A DNA stretch of 64,000 bases, from NCBI GenBank assembly GCA_030827315.1, contig JAURER010000014.1, forward strand, positions 1 through 64,000, read 5' to 3'. A model generated the notes under the pieces. It was not told where the DNA came from. It searched no databases and saw nothing but the letters and a program-made list of their open reading frames with translations. This document shows positions 1-9,244 of this stretch, in pieces (within the stretch, counting starts at the first letter, position 1; each line of letters begins with the position of its first letter). Position numbers and translations under genes: made by a program. This stretch comes from Gemmatimonadota bacterium. Its GTDB lineage: Bacteria > Gemmatimonadota > Gemmatimonadetes > Longimicrobiales > Gaopeijiaceae.

Positions 1-345
1 CTGCTCCAGGCCGACCTTCTCGAGGAGCTGGGGCGGAAGGAGGAGAGCGCGGAACTCCTCGACCAGGCCGTCCTCATCTGGCCGTACGAGATCCGGCTGC
101 ACGAGCGACTCGCAAGCCTCCGAGCGGAGCTCGGAGACCTTCACGCGACCGTCCGGGAGCGGGCGGCGATCGTGGCGCTCGACCCGGCGGATCGCGCCGA
201 GGCGCTCTATCGTCTCGCCGTGGCCCAGCACGAGGCCGGCGACGGCGCTGCAGCCCGCCGCTCGGTCATGCACGCCCTGGAGATCGCACCGAACTACGAC
301 GAGGCTCTCGAGCTCCTCCTCGTCATCCGGGGCGCAGGGTCGTGA
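1..345 (+). CDS. TPR-repeat protein, C-terminal part (partial)
   Basis: Only the last 114 codons are present; the gene begins left of the window. The visible part reads as alpha-helical TPR-like hairpins, with segments such as EALYRLAVAQHEAGDGAAAR followed by ALEIAPNYDEAL, the usual A-x3-A-x2-P spacing of tetratricopeptide repeats. TPR proteins act as protein-interaction scaffolds; no catalytic motif is visible in this fragment. Its TGA overlaps the GTG start of the DUF4159 gene by 4 bp (GTGA), so it is probably co-translated with the MoxR/vWA cluster downstream. The N-terminal half could hold a signal peptide or enzyme domain that cannot be seen here. Confidence 0.8.
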   Translation: MLQADLLEELGRKEESAELLDQAVLIWPYEIRLHERLASLRAELGDLHATVRERAAIVALDPADRAEALYRLAVAQHEAGDGAAARRSVMHALEIAPNYDEALELLLVIRGAGS

Positions 346-1166
346 TCGCGTCGCGCTCCGTGCTCGTGCTCGTGGCCATGCTCTCGACCGCGGGAGGCGC
401 AGCCCTGCTGCGGTCCGCCCCGGACGGAACGCGACCGACGATTCCGCACGACGCCCCGCGGGCGACGCGGGGCGCCCAGGACCCGAACGCGCCGTACGAC
501 GGGCAGTACCACTTCGCGCGCGTCCGCTTCTCCCCGGGCGGTCAGGGAAGCTTCGGCGGATTCGGACGCCGGAGGGGCGGCCGGGGCGGCGCCATGTGGG
601 CGCACGACTATCCGCGCGCCGACTACAACTTCCTCGCGATCCTGCGCGAGACCACCTTCGTCCGCACCCACCGCACCGCGAGCAACGTGGTGGCCTTCGA
701 CGACCCCGATCTCTCCCTGCATCCTGTCTCCTACATCGTCGAGGTTGGCGCCTGGAACCCGACCGACGAGGAGGCCGAGGCCCTGGGTGCGTACCTCCTC
801 AAGGGAGGGTTCCTGATCGTCGACGACTTTCGCGGACCGTACGAGCTCGACAATCTGGCGTTCCACCTGAAGCGGGCCCTGCCGGATCATGCGCTGCTCC
901 CGGTGGCTGAAAGCGACGACATCTTCGATTCGTTCTTTCGCATCAGCCCGAGCGAGGTCGTGCCGCCCTATGGCGGATATCCTCCGCTCTGGTACGGCAT
1001 CTACGAGGACAACGACCCGGAACGGCGCATCATGGTCATGATCAACGCGAACAATGACATGGCCGAATACTGGGAGTTCTCGGACTACGGGTACTACCCG
1101 ATCGATCTGGCGAACGAGGCGTACAAGCTCGGAGTCAACTACGTGGTGTACGCCCTCACGCACTGA
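342..1166 (+). CDS. DUF4159 domain-containing protein
   Basis: A 274-residue exported protein. It starts with GTG inside the stop codon of the TPR gene. Residues 1-22 form a hydrophobic Sec-type leader, followed by a low-complexity Pro/Arg/Gly stretch to about residue 85. The rest matches DUF4159, with the hallmark segments AHDYPRADYNFL and LLKGGFLIVDDFRGPYE and a class-I glutamine-amidotransferase-like fold expected for the family. DUF4159 genes usually sit beside MoxR, DUF58 and vWA genes, exactly as here, but the molecular role is unknown. I infer a periplasmic partner of the membrane vWA complex. Family assignment is confident, function is not. Confidence 0.85.
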   Translation: MIASRSVLVLVAMLSTAGGAALLRSAPDGTRPTIPHDAPRATRGAQDPNAPYDGQYHFARVRFSPGGQGSFGGFGRRRGGRGGAMWAHDYPRADYNFLAILRETTFVRTHRTASNVVAFDDPDLSLHPVSYIVEVGAWNPTDEEAEALGAYLLKGGFLIVDDFRGPYELDNLAFHLKRALPDHALLPVAESDDIFDSFFRISPSEVVPPYGGYPPLWYGIYEDNDPERRIMVMINANNDMAEYWEFSDYGYYPIDLANEAYKLGVNYVVYALTH

Positions 1167-1253
1167 TGGATACGACGGGCCGGCAGGCCCACCGCTCGAC
1201 GGCAACGACATCAACCGCCGGCACGCCCGGCCCCATGGCAACGGAGAGACACC

Positions 1254-2288
1254 TTGGCTGACGACGCGATCGGTACCGTACGACTGGACGACGCGAACGA
1301 CGTCGCGCTGGCCGACCGGTTGAAGAGCGGGCGCGAGCAGATGATCGGCGAGCTTCGCAAGCTGATCATCGGGCAGGAGGAGGTCATCGACCAGGTCCTG
1401 CTCTCGCTCTTCGTGGGTGGCAACTCGCTGATCATCGGCGTGCCCGGACTCGCCAAGACCCTTCTCATCCACTCGATCGCGCAGGTGGTCGACCTAAGGT
1501 TCTCGCGCATCCAGTTCACGCCCGACCTGATGCCGTCCGACATCACGGGTACGGACATCATCCAGGAGGACGCCGCGACGGGCACCCGGTCGATGGTTTT
1601 CGCTCCGGGCCCCGTGTTCGCCAACATCATCCTGGCCGACGAGATCAACCGCACACCGCCCAAGACGCAGGCGGCGCTGCTCGAGGCCATGCAGGAGCAC
1701 CGGGTCACCGTGCAGGGCCGCACCTACACGCTCGACGAGCCGTTCTACGTCTTCGCCACGCAGAACCCGATCGAGCTCGAGGGCACGTACCCGCTGCCCG
1801 AGGCGCAGCTCGACCGTTTCATGTTCGAGATCGCCATCGAACACCTCGGCGAGGACGAGGAGCTCGAGGTCATCCGCTCGACCACCGGCAACCTGAACCC
1901 CGTGTTCAGCCACGCGGTCACGGGCCCCGACCTCATCGCGTTCAAGGAGCTCGTTCGCCGGGTCCCGGTGTCCGAGTCCGTGCTTCGGTATGCCGTGGGC
2001 CTCGTGCGCACGACGCGCCCGGGCCCCGACAGCCCGGACTTCGTGAAGAAGTGGGTCGCCTACGGCGCCTCGCCGCGCGCGGCGCAGTACCTCGTTCTCG
2101 GCGCGAAGGCGCGCGCACTCACCCTGGGCCGGTACCACGTGACGTTCGACGACATCCAGGCGCTCGCTCAGCCGGTCCTGCGCCACCGCGTCCTCACCAA
2201 CTTCCACGCGGAGTCCGAGGGCAAGACCTCGTCGGAGCTCGTGAAGATGCTGCTCGAGCATACCCGAGTGCCCACCTCGGGCATGTAG
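1254..2288 (+). CDS. MoxR-family AAA+ ATPase (cluster 1)
   Basis: A 344-residue AAA+ ATPase. Walker A is GVPGLAKT at residues 62-69 and Walker B IILADE at about 125-130, followed by the MoxR-typical INRTPPKTQAALLEAM segment; the C-terminal lid domain is complete. The start is TTG at 1254, with GGAGAG a few bases upstream. MoxR ATPases act as chaperones that use ATP to mature or insert metal cofactors in partner proteins, working with vWA proteins through their MIDAS sites. Only 12 bp separate it from the DUF58 gene. A second MoxR gene at 37020 is a separate paralogue with its own partner set. Confidence 0.95.
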   Translation: MADDAIGTVRLDDANDVALADRLKSGREQMIGELRKLIIGQEEVIDQVLLSLFVGGNSLIIGVPGLAKTLLIHSIAQVVDLRFSRIQFTPDLMPSDITGTDIIQEDAATGTRSMVFAPGPVFANIILADEINRTPPKTQAALLEAMQEHRVTVQGRTYTLDEPFYVFATQNPIELEGTYPLPEAQLDRFMFEIAIEHLGEDEELEVIRSTTGNLNPVFSHAVTGPDLIAFKELVRRVPVSESVLRYAVGLVRTTRPGPDSPDFVKKWVAYGASPRAAQYLVLGAKARALTLGRYHVTFDDIQALAQPVLRHRVLTNFHAESEGKTSSELVKMLLEHTRVPTSGM

Positions 2289-2300
2289 GGAGCGCTCCGC

Positions 2301-3221
2301 TTGTCCACGCTACGTACCCGTACCGCCGCAGCCGGCGCGCAATTTCTCGACCCTGCCGTACTCGGGCGCATCGGGAACCTCGAGCTGCTTGCGCGCACCG
2401 TCGTGGACGGCTTCCTGACCGGACTGCACCGGTCCCCCTACCTCGGCTTCAGCACGGACTTCGCCGAGCACCGTCCGTACGATCCCGGCGACGACATCCG
2501 GCGCATCGACTGGCGCCTCTACGCGCGCACGGACCGCTACTACATCAAGCTTTTCGAGGCGGACACCAACGCGAACTTCTCGGTGCTCCTCGATCTCTCG
2601 GCATCGATGAGCTACGGGAGTCACTCGCTCACCAAGCTCGACTACGCGCGCTACCTGGCCGCGTGCCTTTCGTACTTCTCGAGCAGGCAGCGCGACCGCG
2701 TGGGGCTGGTCACGTTCGACCACGAGATCGTGGACTACGTGCCGCCGTCCATGAAACACCTGGACACGATTCTGCACACGCTCGATCGGGCGCAGGCCGG
2801 ACGGCCCGGTCGTCTGGACGAGCCGCTCCTCAACGTCACCGAGCTGCTGGGCCGCAAGGGTATCCTTGTGGTCATCTCCGACTTCTACGAGGACCCCGAC
2901 GCGGTGCTCGGCGCCGTCGGTCCTCTCCGGGCACGCGGCCACGACGTGATCGTCTTCCACGTCATGGACCCGTACGAGCTGAGCTTTCCGTTCGACGAGG
3001 CGTCGGGCTTCGAGGATCTGGAAACGGGTGAGCAGATCCCGGTGATTCCGGGCAAGTTGCGTGAAGACTATCTGCGGATGGTCGACGCGCATCTCGCGGC
3101 CCTCAAGAAGCGGTTCACGGATCACCGCATCGATTACACGCTTCTCGACACGTCGAGGCCGCTCGACGTGGCGCTCTTCCAGTATCTCCTCGCGCGCGAG
3201 CGACTGAGCAGGAAGCGATGA
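2301..3221 (+). CDS. DUF58 domain-containing protein (cluster 1)
   Basis: A 306-residue soluble protein starting at TTG 2301, with GGGAGCG upstream. It has the DUF58 signature YDPGDDIRRIDWRLYARTDR (about 60-79) followed by a vWA-like fold with the MIDAS sequence DLSAS at 98-102. DUF58 proteins are the usual partners of MoxR ATPases and are thought to link the ATPase to membrane vWA proteins. The gene overlaps the BatA-like gene by 4 bp (ATGA), so the two products are probably made in matched amounts. No transmembrane segment is evident, so the product is likely cytoplasmic or peripheral. Confidence 0.93.
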   Translation: MSTLRTRTAAAGAQFLDPAVLGRIGNLELLARTVVDGFLTGLHRSPYLGFSTDFAEHRPYDPGDDIRRIDWRLYARTDRYYIKLFEADTNANFSVLLDLSASMSYGSHSLTKLDYARYLAACLSYFSSRQRDRVGLVTFDHEIVDYVPPSMKHLDTILHTLDRAQAGRPGRLDEPLLNVTELLGRKGILVVISDFYEDPDAVLGAVGPLRARGHDVIVFHVMDPYELSFPFDEASGFEDLETGEQIPVIPGKLREDYLRMVDAHLAALKKRFTDHRIDYTLLDTSRPLDVALFQYLLARERLSRKR

Positions 3222-5347
3222 GTCTCGGTTTTCTCATCCCCCTCTTCCTGCTCGGCATGGCGGGCGTCGTCGTGCCGATCGTGGTGCACCTCACGCGGCG
3301 GCAGCGAAGGAACGTGGTGCATTTTCCGTCGCTCATGTTCCTGCAGAAGATCCCGTACCAGGAGCAGCGTCGGCGCCGCATCCAGCACTGGTTCCTCCTG
3401 TCGCTGCGGGCGCTCGCGCTCGCGCTGGTGGCCATCGCGTTCGCGCGCCCGTTTCTGGACCGCAGCGGCTCGGGCGGCATCGGCTCGGGTGGCCCGCGCG
3501 AGATCGTGGTGCTCGTCGACCAGTCGTACAGCATGGCGATCGCGGACCAGATGGAGCAGGCACGCGACGAGGCCCGTCGGATCTTCGACGGCATGGGCCC
3601 GCTCGACCGCGCGTCGCTCGTGACCTTCTCGCGCGGCGCGCGCGTCGTCGCGCGCTCGAGCTCGGACCGGCTGCGGCTGCGCGGCGCAGTGGACACGGTC
3701 ACCGTTTCGTCGGAAGCCACGCGGTACGGCCCAGCGCTGAAGGTGGCCCAGACCATTCTGGAGGAATCCACGCTCCCGACGGGCGAGGTGTACCTCGTCA
3801 GCGACTTCCAGCGAAACGGATGGAGCGGCGACGAGGGCGTTCGCCTCCCCGCGGGCTCGTCCGTCGTGACCGTGCCACTCGGCGACGGCGCAACCGTGGA
3901 CAACGCCCTCGTTTCGGACGTCGTGCTCCCCCGTCAGATCGTCGGTGGTCGCGAGCGGATCACCGCCACCGCGCGGGTCGTCCGACGCGGTGGGACCGAG
4001 CCTCGCGAGACCTCCGTCGCGCTTGAGATCGACGGCCAGGAGATCCAGAGCCGAGCCGTGACGCTCGAACCGGACGCCGCAACGGCCGTGACCTTCCAGC
4101 CGTTCACGCTCTCCCAGCCGCACACGCGCGGCACGGTGCGCCTTTCTCCCGACGCGCTCTCCGCCGACGATTCGCATCACTTCGTACTGTCGCCCGGTTC
4201 GTCACTGGGCGTGCTCGCCTTCGAGGGAGCCCGCGCCGCGGGCGAGGTGAGCCTGTACCTGCGCGGTGCGCTCGAGATCACGGAAGACGGGCGTTTCGAC
4301 GTGCGGGCGCGGCGCGGTGCGGCGGTGCGTCCGGTCGATCTCGAGGGCGTGCAGGCGGTATTCCTCAACGACGCACAGATCGACGGCGCCTCCGCCGAAC
4401 GGATCCGAGACTTCGTCTCGGAGGGCGGCGGCGTGCTCGTGGCGATGGGACAGGACGGTACGTGGCCCGCTTCCGCCGCGGACATGCTCCCGGGCACCCT
4501 CGGCGCCGCGGACGACCGGATCGAGGGCCGGGGCGGACGCCTCGGCTACCTCGACTACGATCACCCGGTGTTCGAGATCTTCTCCGGACCCCGCAGCGGA
4601 GACTTCACGGGCGCCCGCTTCTTCCGCGCCCGCCGGTTCGAGGCCTCGGACTCCGCGGCCGTGCTCGCCCGTTACGACGACGGCTCCCCCGCCCTCGTGG
4701 AACGACGCATCGGGCGGGGTCGCCTGCTGGTGTGGACGTCGTCGCTCGACGCCTTCTGGAACGACCTGGCGCTTCAGCCCGTCTACCTCCCGTTCGTTCA
4801 CCGGCTCACCGAGTACCTGGGTGGACGCGCCGAGCCGGTGCCCTGGTTCGTGACCGGCCAGGTGGTCGACCTCGCCGACCCCACCGCGCTGGAAACGGCG
4901 GGACTGGTCTCCTCCGAGGCCGCCGGGCTCGCGGAGGGACTCGAGCAGGTCGCGCTGCGGCCGTCCGGAGAGACGACCGCCCTTCCCGCCACGGAAGGGC
5001 CGCGCTATCTGCCACTCGACGAGCACGGATTCTACACCGTCCGTCAGCCGGGCTCCGAGCCGGATCGCCCGTTCGTGATCGCCGTGAACGTGGATCTGGA
5101 AGAGTCGAACCTGACGCGGATCGACGCGGCGGAGCTCGCGCTCCAGATCGAGGCCCCGACGGCCGGCCCCGGCGCCGGACCACGCCTGGGCGAGCCGGCT
5201 GCGCTCGGTCGCGAGGACCAGGAGCGGCGTCAGGGCGTGTGGCGGTGGCTCCTCCTGCTCGCGCTGGCGCTCTTCGCGGCGGAGACGGCGCTGTCGAACT
5301 GGGTGTCGCGCCGGACGGACGGCGCCGCACGGGCAGCCGCGGTCTAG
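3218..5347 (+). CDS. BatA-type membrane protein with vWA domain (709 aa)
   Basis: The N-terminus matches the BatA aerotolerance-regulator module: a membrane helix at residues 4-24, the conserved stretch RNVVHFPSLMFLQKIP, and a second helix at 57-77. A vWA domain follows with MIDAS motif DQSYS at 101-105, then a long extracytoplasmic region including a glutamine-amidotransferase-like section around 350-480. A last helix lies at about 670-690 before a short cytoplasmic tail. It is probably the membrane anchor of the MoxR-DUF58 system, with the vWA domain binding a metal-dependent partner. The gene overlaps the DUF58 gene; 103 bp separate it from the next. Confidence 0.92.
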   Translation: MSLGFLIPLFLLGMAGVVVPIVVHLTRRQRRNVVHFPSLMFLQKIPYQEQRRRRIQHWFLLSLRALALALVAIAFARPFLDRSGSGGIGSGGPREIVVLVDQSYSMAIADQMEQARDEARRIFDGMGPLDRASLVTFSRGARVVARSSSDRLRLRGAVDTVTVSSEATRYGPALKVAQTILEESTLPTGEVYLVSDFQRNGWSGDEGVRLPAGSSVVTVPLGDGATVDNALVSDVVLPRQIVGGRERITATARVVRRGGTEPRETSVALEIDGQEIQSRAVTLEPDAATAVTFQPFTLSQPHTRGTVRLSPDALSADDSHHFVLSPGSSLGVLAFEGARAAGEVSLYLRGALEITEDGRFDVRARRGAAVRPVDLEGVQAVFLNDAQIDGASAERIRDFVSEGGGVLVAMGQDGTWPASAADMLPGTLGAADDRIEGRGGRLGYLDYDHPVFEIFSGPRSGDFTGARFFRARRFEASDSAAVLARYDDGSPALVERRIGRGRLLVWTSSLDAFWNDLALQPVYLPFVHRLTEYLGGRAEPVPWFVTGQVVDLADPTALETAGLVSSEAAGLAEGLEQVALRPSGETTALPATEGPRYLPLDEHGFYTVRQPGSEPDRPFVIAVNVDLEESNLTRIDAAELALQIEAPTAGPGAGPRLGEPAALGREDQERRQGVWRWLLLLALALFAAETALSNWVSRRTDGAARAAAV

Positions 5348-5365
5348 GGGCAGGAATGCAACCGG

Positions 5366-5384
5366 GGTCGAAACACACTCGACC
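5366..5384 (+). other. Short hairpin between the vWA and DUF4175 genes
   Basis: A perfect 6-bp stem (GGTCGA and TCGACC) with a 7-base loop lies in the 103-bp gap. No T-tract follows, so this is at best a weak attenuator or an RNA-processing or stability element. Confidence 0.3.
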
Positions 5385-5438
5385 TCCGACGATGGCGGGT
5401 GGCGTCGCACCCGGCGTAGGTTGGGTGCATCGCCGCAC

Positions 5439-5445
5439 AAGGAGG
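5439..5445 (+). promoter_or_regulatory. Strong ribosome binding site deciding the DUF4175 start
   Basis: AAGGAGG lies 5 bases before ATG 5451. It favours that ATG over the in-frame TTG at 5421, which has no Shine-Dalgarno sequence. Confidence 0.85.
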
Positions 5446-5450
5446 CGGAC

Positions 5451-8400
5451 ATGAGGGATTCGGAGAGGCGTCAGACCCGGAATCGCATCGAGGACGTGGT
5501 GCGAGGCGTTCGCTGGCGCTGGCGCGCGCGCCTCGCGCTTCGGGGACTGGTGCAGGTCGTTGCGGTCACCGCGGCCGTCGCCTTCCTCTCCGCCATCACG
5601 CTGGAGCGCCTGCGCTTCGCACCCCAAGCCGTCCTCTGGCTTCGCGTCCTGACGTGGAGCACCGTCGCGGGCTCGATCGGCTGGTTCCTGGTGCGCCCCC
5701 TGCTGCGCAAGGTCACGGACGCGCAGGTTGCGCTGTATCTGGAAGAGCATGAGCCGTCGCTCGAGTACGCGATCACCAGCGTCCTCGACGAAGGGTCCCG
5801 CACGGCCTCGCCCGACCTGACCCGCCGCGTGAGCGAGATCGCCCTGGAGCGCGCGCGTTCGGTGCAGTACGGCCGGCGGGTCGAGCAGAGCGGACTCTAC
5901 CGCTTCGCCGGGGCACTCACCGCGATCGTGGTGCTCGCGCTGTCCGCGACACTCCTCGGCCCGGAACACCTGCGCTACGGCCTCGGCGCGCTGCTCCGGC
6001 CGGCCACCGATGCGGCCGACGTGAACCCGTATTCGGTGGCGGTGCAGCCCGGTGACGTCACCATCGCGCGCGGAACCGACCAGATGGTCACCGCGGCGCT
6101 GGGCGGCTTCGAATCCGCGGATGCGTCGATCTTCATGAAAGGCGAGTCCGAGCAGTCCTTCCAGCGCCTGAGCATGCTGCGGGCGCTCGAGGGGGGCTTC
6201 GAGGTTCTTCTGCTCAGCGTGAACGAGCCCACCGAGTATTTCGTCGAGGCGACGGGCATCCGCTCCCCGACGTTCTCCATTGACGTGGCCGATCTGCCGT
6301 ACGTCGATCGGATCGACCTGACGTACAACTTCCCCGGCTACACCGGGCTGCAGCCCCGCACCGTCGAGGACGGGGGCGACGTCGCGGCCCTGCGCGGCAC
6401 CGTCGTCGAGCTCGCGATCGAGCCTACCATGATCACCCCCGGCGGCGTCCTCTTGATCGACGGCGAGCCCGCCGGCGATCTCACCCTCCGGGACGACGGA
6501 ACGCTCACCGCACGATTCACCGTGGGCGACGCGAGCTTCTACGCCATCGAGCTCGCGCGTGTCGACAACGAGGAGCTCGTACCCGCCTCGCCCGAGTACC
6601 GCATCGACGTCCTCACCGATCTCGAGCCGTCCGTCAGCTTCTCGCGCCCCGGACGGGACATGCCCGCGTCGGCGATCGAGGAGGTGTACCTCGAGATGCG
6701 CGCCGACGACGACTACGGGATCGGGGACGTGCGTCTCGTCTACTCCGTAAACGGAGGCGAGGAGGACACCGTGACCGTGTTCCGCGCGGGGGGATCGCCT
6801 TTGCGGGAGGTCTCGGCCGGTCACACGCTCTTCCTCGAGGAGTGGGACCTCGAGGTCGGCGACCTCGTCTCCTATTACGCGATCGCGCGTGACAACCGCT
6901 CGGCGGGAACGAACCGTGTCGTCACCAGCGACATCTACTTCCTGAACGTGCGCCCCTTCGATCGCGCGTATCGCCAGGCGGAGCAGCAGGGCGGCGGGGG
7001 CGGCGGCGGGGGAGGCCAGGGCGCCGAGACCGCGCTGTCGGAGACCCAACGTCAGATCATCGCGGCCACCTTCAACCTCATCCGTCAGCGCGACACCTAC
7101 GCCGGAGAGGAATTCAGCGAGAACGTCGTGAGCGTCGCCCTCGCGCAGGGGCGGCTCAAGGACCAGGTCACGACGCTGCTCCAGCGCATGCAGAACCGCG
7201 GGCTGACCCAGACCGACCCGGGCTTCCGCGACGTGTCGGCCATTCTTCCCAAGGCGTTCGAGGCCATGGAGCGCGCCCAGGCGAAGCTCGGCTCGGAGGA
7301 GCTACGCGACGCGCTCCCCGACGAGCAGGAGGCCCTGCGCTACCTGCAGCAGGCCGAGGAGACGTACGAGAGCTACGTGCAGCAGCAGGAGAGCGGCGGA
7401 GGCGGCGGAGGCGGCGGACAGCAGGCGGCCGACGATCTGGCCGATCTCTTCGAGCTCGAGCTCGACAAGCTCAAGAACCAGTACGAGACGGTTCAGCGCG
7501 GTCAGCAGCAGCAAGCGGACAACCAGGTCGACGAGCTCCTCGAGGAGCTCAGGGAGCTCGCTCGCCGGCAGGAGCAGATGGCCGAGCGGCAGCAGCGCCG
7601 GGCAGCCCAGAACCAGGGTGGCGGCGCGGGTGGCGGCGACGCGCAGCGAGAACTCGCGGAGCAGACCGAGGAGGCCGCGCGGGAGCTCCAGCGGCTCGCC
7701 CGTGAGATGGACAACCGCGAGCTGGAGCAGACCGCACGACAGCTCCAGCAGGCCGCCGAGGCGATGCGTCAGTCCGCCGCGTCGTCCGGTTCGCAGTCGA
7801 GCGCCGAGGCGAGCTCGGCGTTACGGCGTCTCGAAGACGCGCAGCGTCAGCTTCAGAGCGCCCGCTCGGAACGCTCGCGGCGCGACGCCGAGCAGGCGAT
7901 CGCCAACGTCGAGGAGCTTCAGCGGCAGCAGCGAGAGATGATCTCAGACGTACGCGACCTTCCGCGAGAGCGCGGTCCGGAGCGGCAGCGGGACATCGAC
8001 CGGCTTCGCGAACAGAAGGAGCAGATGAACGACGCCGTCGCGGAGCTCGAGCGCGGGCTCTTCGATGCGGCAAGCGCCGGCCAGGCGGACAATCCCGAGG
8101 CGGCACGCCGGCTCCAGGAAGCCGCGAAGCAGATCGGGGAGTCGAAACTCAAAGAGAAGCTCCAGTATACGCGCGGGACCATCGAGCAGTGGGATCCCGA
8201 ATCGGCGGTGACGATGGAGCTCCAGATCGAAGGGGATCTCCAGTCGCTACGCGACCAGCTCGAGCAGGCGCGCGATGCGTCGACGCAGACTGCCGAGAAC
8301 CCCATGCGCGAGGCGCTCGACGAAACGAGAGACCTCGTGCGCGGGATGGAAGCGATGGAGCGCCGCCTCGACGCGCGTGGTCAAGCCGGTGAGGAGGGCG

Positions 8401-9011
8401 AGGAAGGTCAGCGGGGCGAGAGCCAGGAAGGCCAGAGTGGTCAACCGGGTCAGCAGGGCCAGACTGGTCAGCAGGGCCAGACCGGTCAGCAGGGCCAGGC
8501 CGGTCAACAGGGTCAGGCAGGCCAGCAGGGCCAGGCCGGGACCATGGACCGTCAGGGCGGCGGAGGCGGGGGCGACGGCCTCGTCGGCGACCGGTACGCC
8601 GGCTCGCCTTTCGGGGGCGCGACCCGAGGGGGCCCGCGCGACTTCTCCCCCGAGGAGATCCGCCAGTATCAGAGCGAGTTCCGCGAGCGCGCGAGCCAGG
8701 TCCAGGAGCTGCGCGGAGACCTCCGCGAAGCCAACCGCTCGACCCAGGACCTCGACGCGATTCTGCAGACGCTCCAGCGCTTCCAGGACGACGATCTCTT
8801 CGCCGACCCCGAGGCCCTCGCGACGCTGCACGACGACATGCTGAACCGGTTGAAGCGCCTCGAGTTCGGACTTCGACGCGAGGTCGAGGGGGAGAGCGAC
8901 CGCAGGGCCACGCTCACCGGCGGCGACGACGTGCCCGACGGGTATCGCCGGCTGGTCGAGGAGTACTACCGGGCGCTGGCCCGCGGAGGCACGGGGCCGG
9001 GAGGTCGCTGA
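5451..9011 (+). CDS. DUF4175 family membrane protein with collagen-like repeat
   Basis: An 1186-residue protein of the DUF4175 type that accompanies MoxR/BatA clusters. Hydrophobic helices lie near residues 33-50, 58-82 and 148-168, then a large extracytoplasmic beta-rich region. The second half is mostly charged helix rich in Glu, Gln and Arg, likely long coiled coils, broken by poly-Gly stretches (about 515, 650 and 725). At residues 1000-1029 five exact hexapeptides GQQGQ(T/A) form a collagen-like spacer. The C-terminus (about 1070-1186) is again helical. The architecture suggests a membrane-anchored fibrous or scaffold protein. Function is unknown; family assignment is by context and overall architecture. 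Confidence 0.85.
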   Translation: MRDSERRQTRNRIEDVVRGVRWRWRARLALRGLVQVVAVTAAVAFLSAITLERLRFAPQAVLWLRVLTWSTVAGSIGWFLVRPLLRKVTDAQVALYLEEHEPSLEYAITSVLDEGSRTASPDLTRRVSEIALERARSVQYGRRVEQSGLYRFAGALTAIVVLALSATLLGPEHLRYGLGALLRPATDAADVNPYSVAVQPGDVTIARGTDQMVTAALGGFESADASIFMKGESEQSFQRLSMLRALEGGFEVLLLSVNEPTEYFVEATGIRSPTFSIDVADLPYVDRIDLTYNFPGYTGLQPRTVEDGGDVAALRGTVVELAIEPTMITPGGVLLIDGEPAGDLTLRDDGTLTARFTVGDASFYAIELARVDNEELVPASPEYRIDVLTDLEPSVSFSRPGRDMPASAIEEVYLEMRADDDYGIGDVRLVYSVNGGEEDTVTVFRAGGSPLREVSAGHTLFLEEWDLEVGDLVSYYAIARDNRSAGTNRVVTSDIYFLNVRPFDRAYRQAEQQGGGGGGGGGQGAETALSETQRQIIAATFNLIRQRDTYAGEEFSENVVSVALAQGRLKDQVTTLLQRMQNRGLTQTDPGFRDVSAILPKAFEAMERAQAKLGSEELRDALPDEQEALRYLQQAEETYESYVQQQESGGGGGGGGQQAADDLADLFELELDKLKNQYETVQRGQQQQADNQVDELLEELRELARRQEQMAERQQRRAAQNQGGGAGGGDAQRELAEQTEEAARELQRLAREMDNRELEQTARQLQQAAEAMRQSAASSGSQSSAEASSALRRLEDAQRQLQSARSERSRRDAEQAIANVEELQRQQREMISDVRDLPRERGPERQRDIDRLREQKEQMNDAVAELERGLFDAASAGQADNPEAARRLQEAAKQIGESKLKEKLQYTRGTIEQWDPESAVTMELQIEGDLQSLRDQLEQARDASTQTAENPMREALDETRDLVRGMEAMERRLDARGQAGEEGEEGQRGESQEGQSGQPGQQGQTGQQGQTGQQGQAGQQGQAGQQGQAGTMDRQGGGGGGDGLVGDRYAGSPFGGATRGGPRDFSPEEIRQYQSEFRERASQVQELRGDLREANRSTQDLDAILQTLQRFQDDDLFADPEALATLHDDMLNRLKRLEFGLRREVEGESDRRATLTGGDDVPDGYRRLVEEYYRALARGGTGPGGR
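8448..8537 (+). repeat. Five 18-bp in-frame tandem repeats
   Basis: Five consecutive 18-bp units (8448, 8466, 8484, 8502, 8520) each encode GQQGQT or GQQGQA. Units differ by a few silent or Thr/Ala changes. Such arrays change length easily by slippage and would alter the spacer of the DUF4175 protein in whole hexapeptides. Confidence 0.9.
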
Positions 9012-9244
9012 TACCGGACGGAGGCCTCCTCCGGCGGGGGCGACCCGCGAACCCGGCACCCGACGGACCGGGCTGACGCGGGCCGGCCGCCGGTCGGAGC
9101 ACGCCCCTCCGATCGGCGGCGGGAAGCGGTTAGATTCTCGGCCGCACCACGGCCCCGACACGCGGCCACAGCCGTCGAAGCCGGTGGTGCGGGCGGCGCG
9201 ACGCCTCGCAGCCGCCCATGTCCCCACCCTCGAGCAACCCTCCG

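Noticed and set aside
4806-7049. Long minus-strand open frame over the vWA/DUF4175 genes.
   Set aside because: No recognisable domain and no ribosome binding site; the plus strand carries two well-supported genes.
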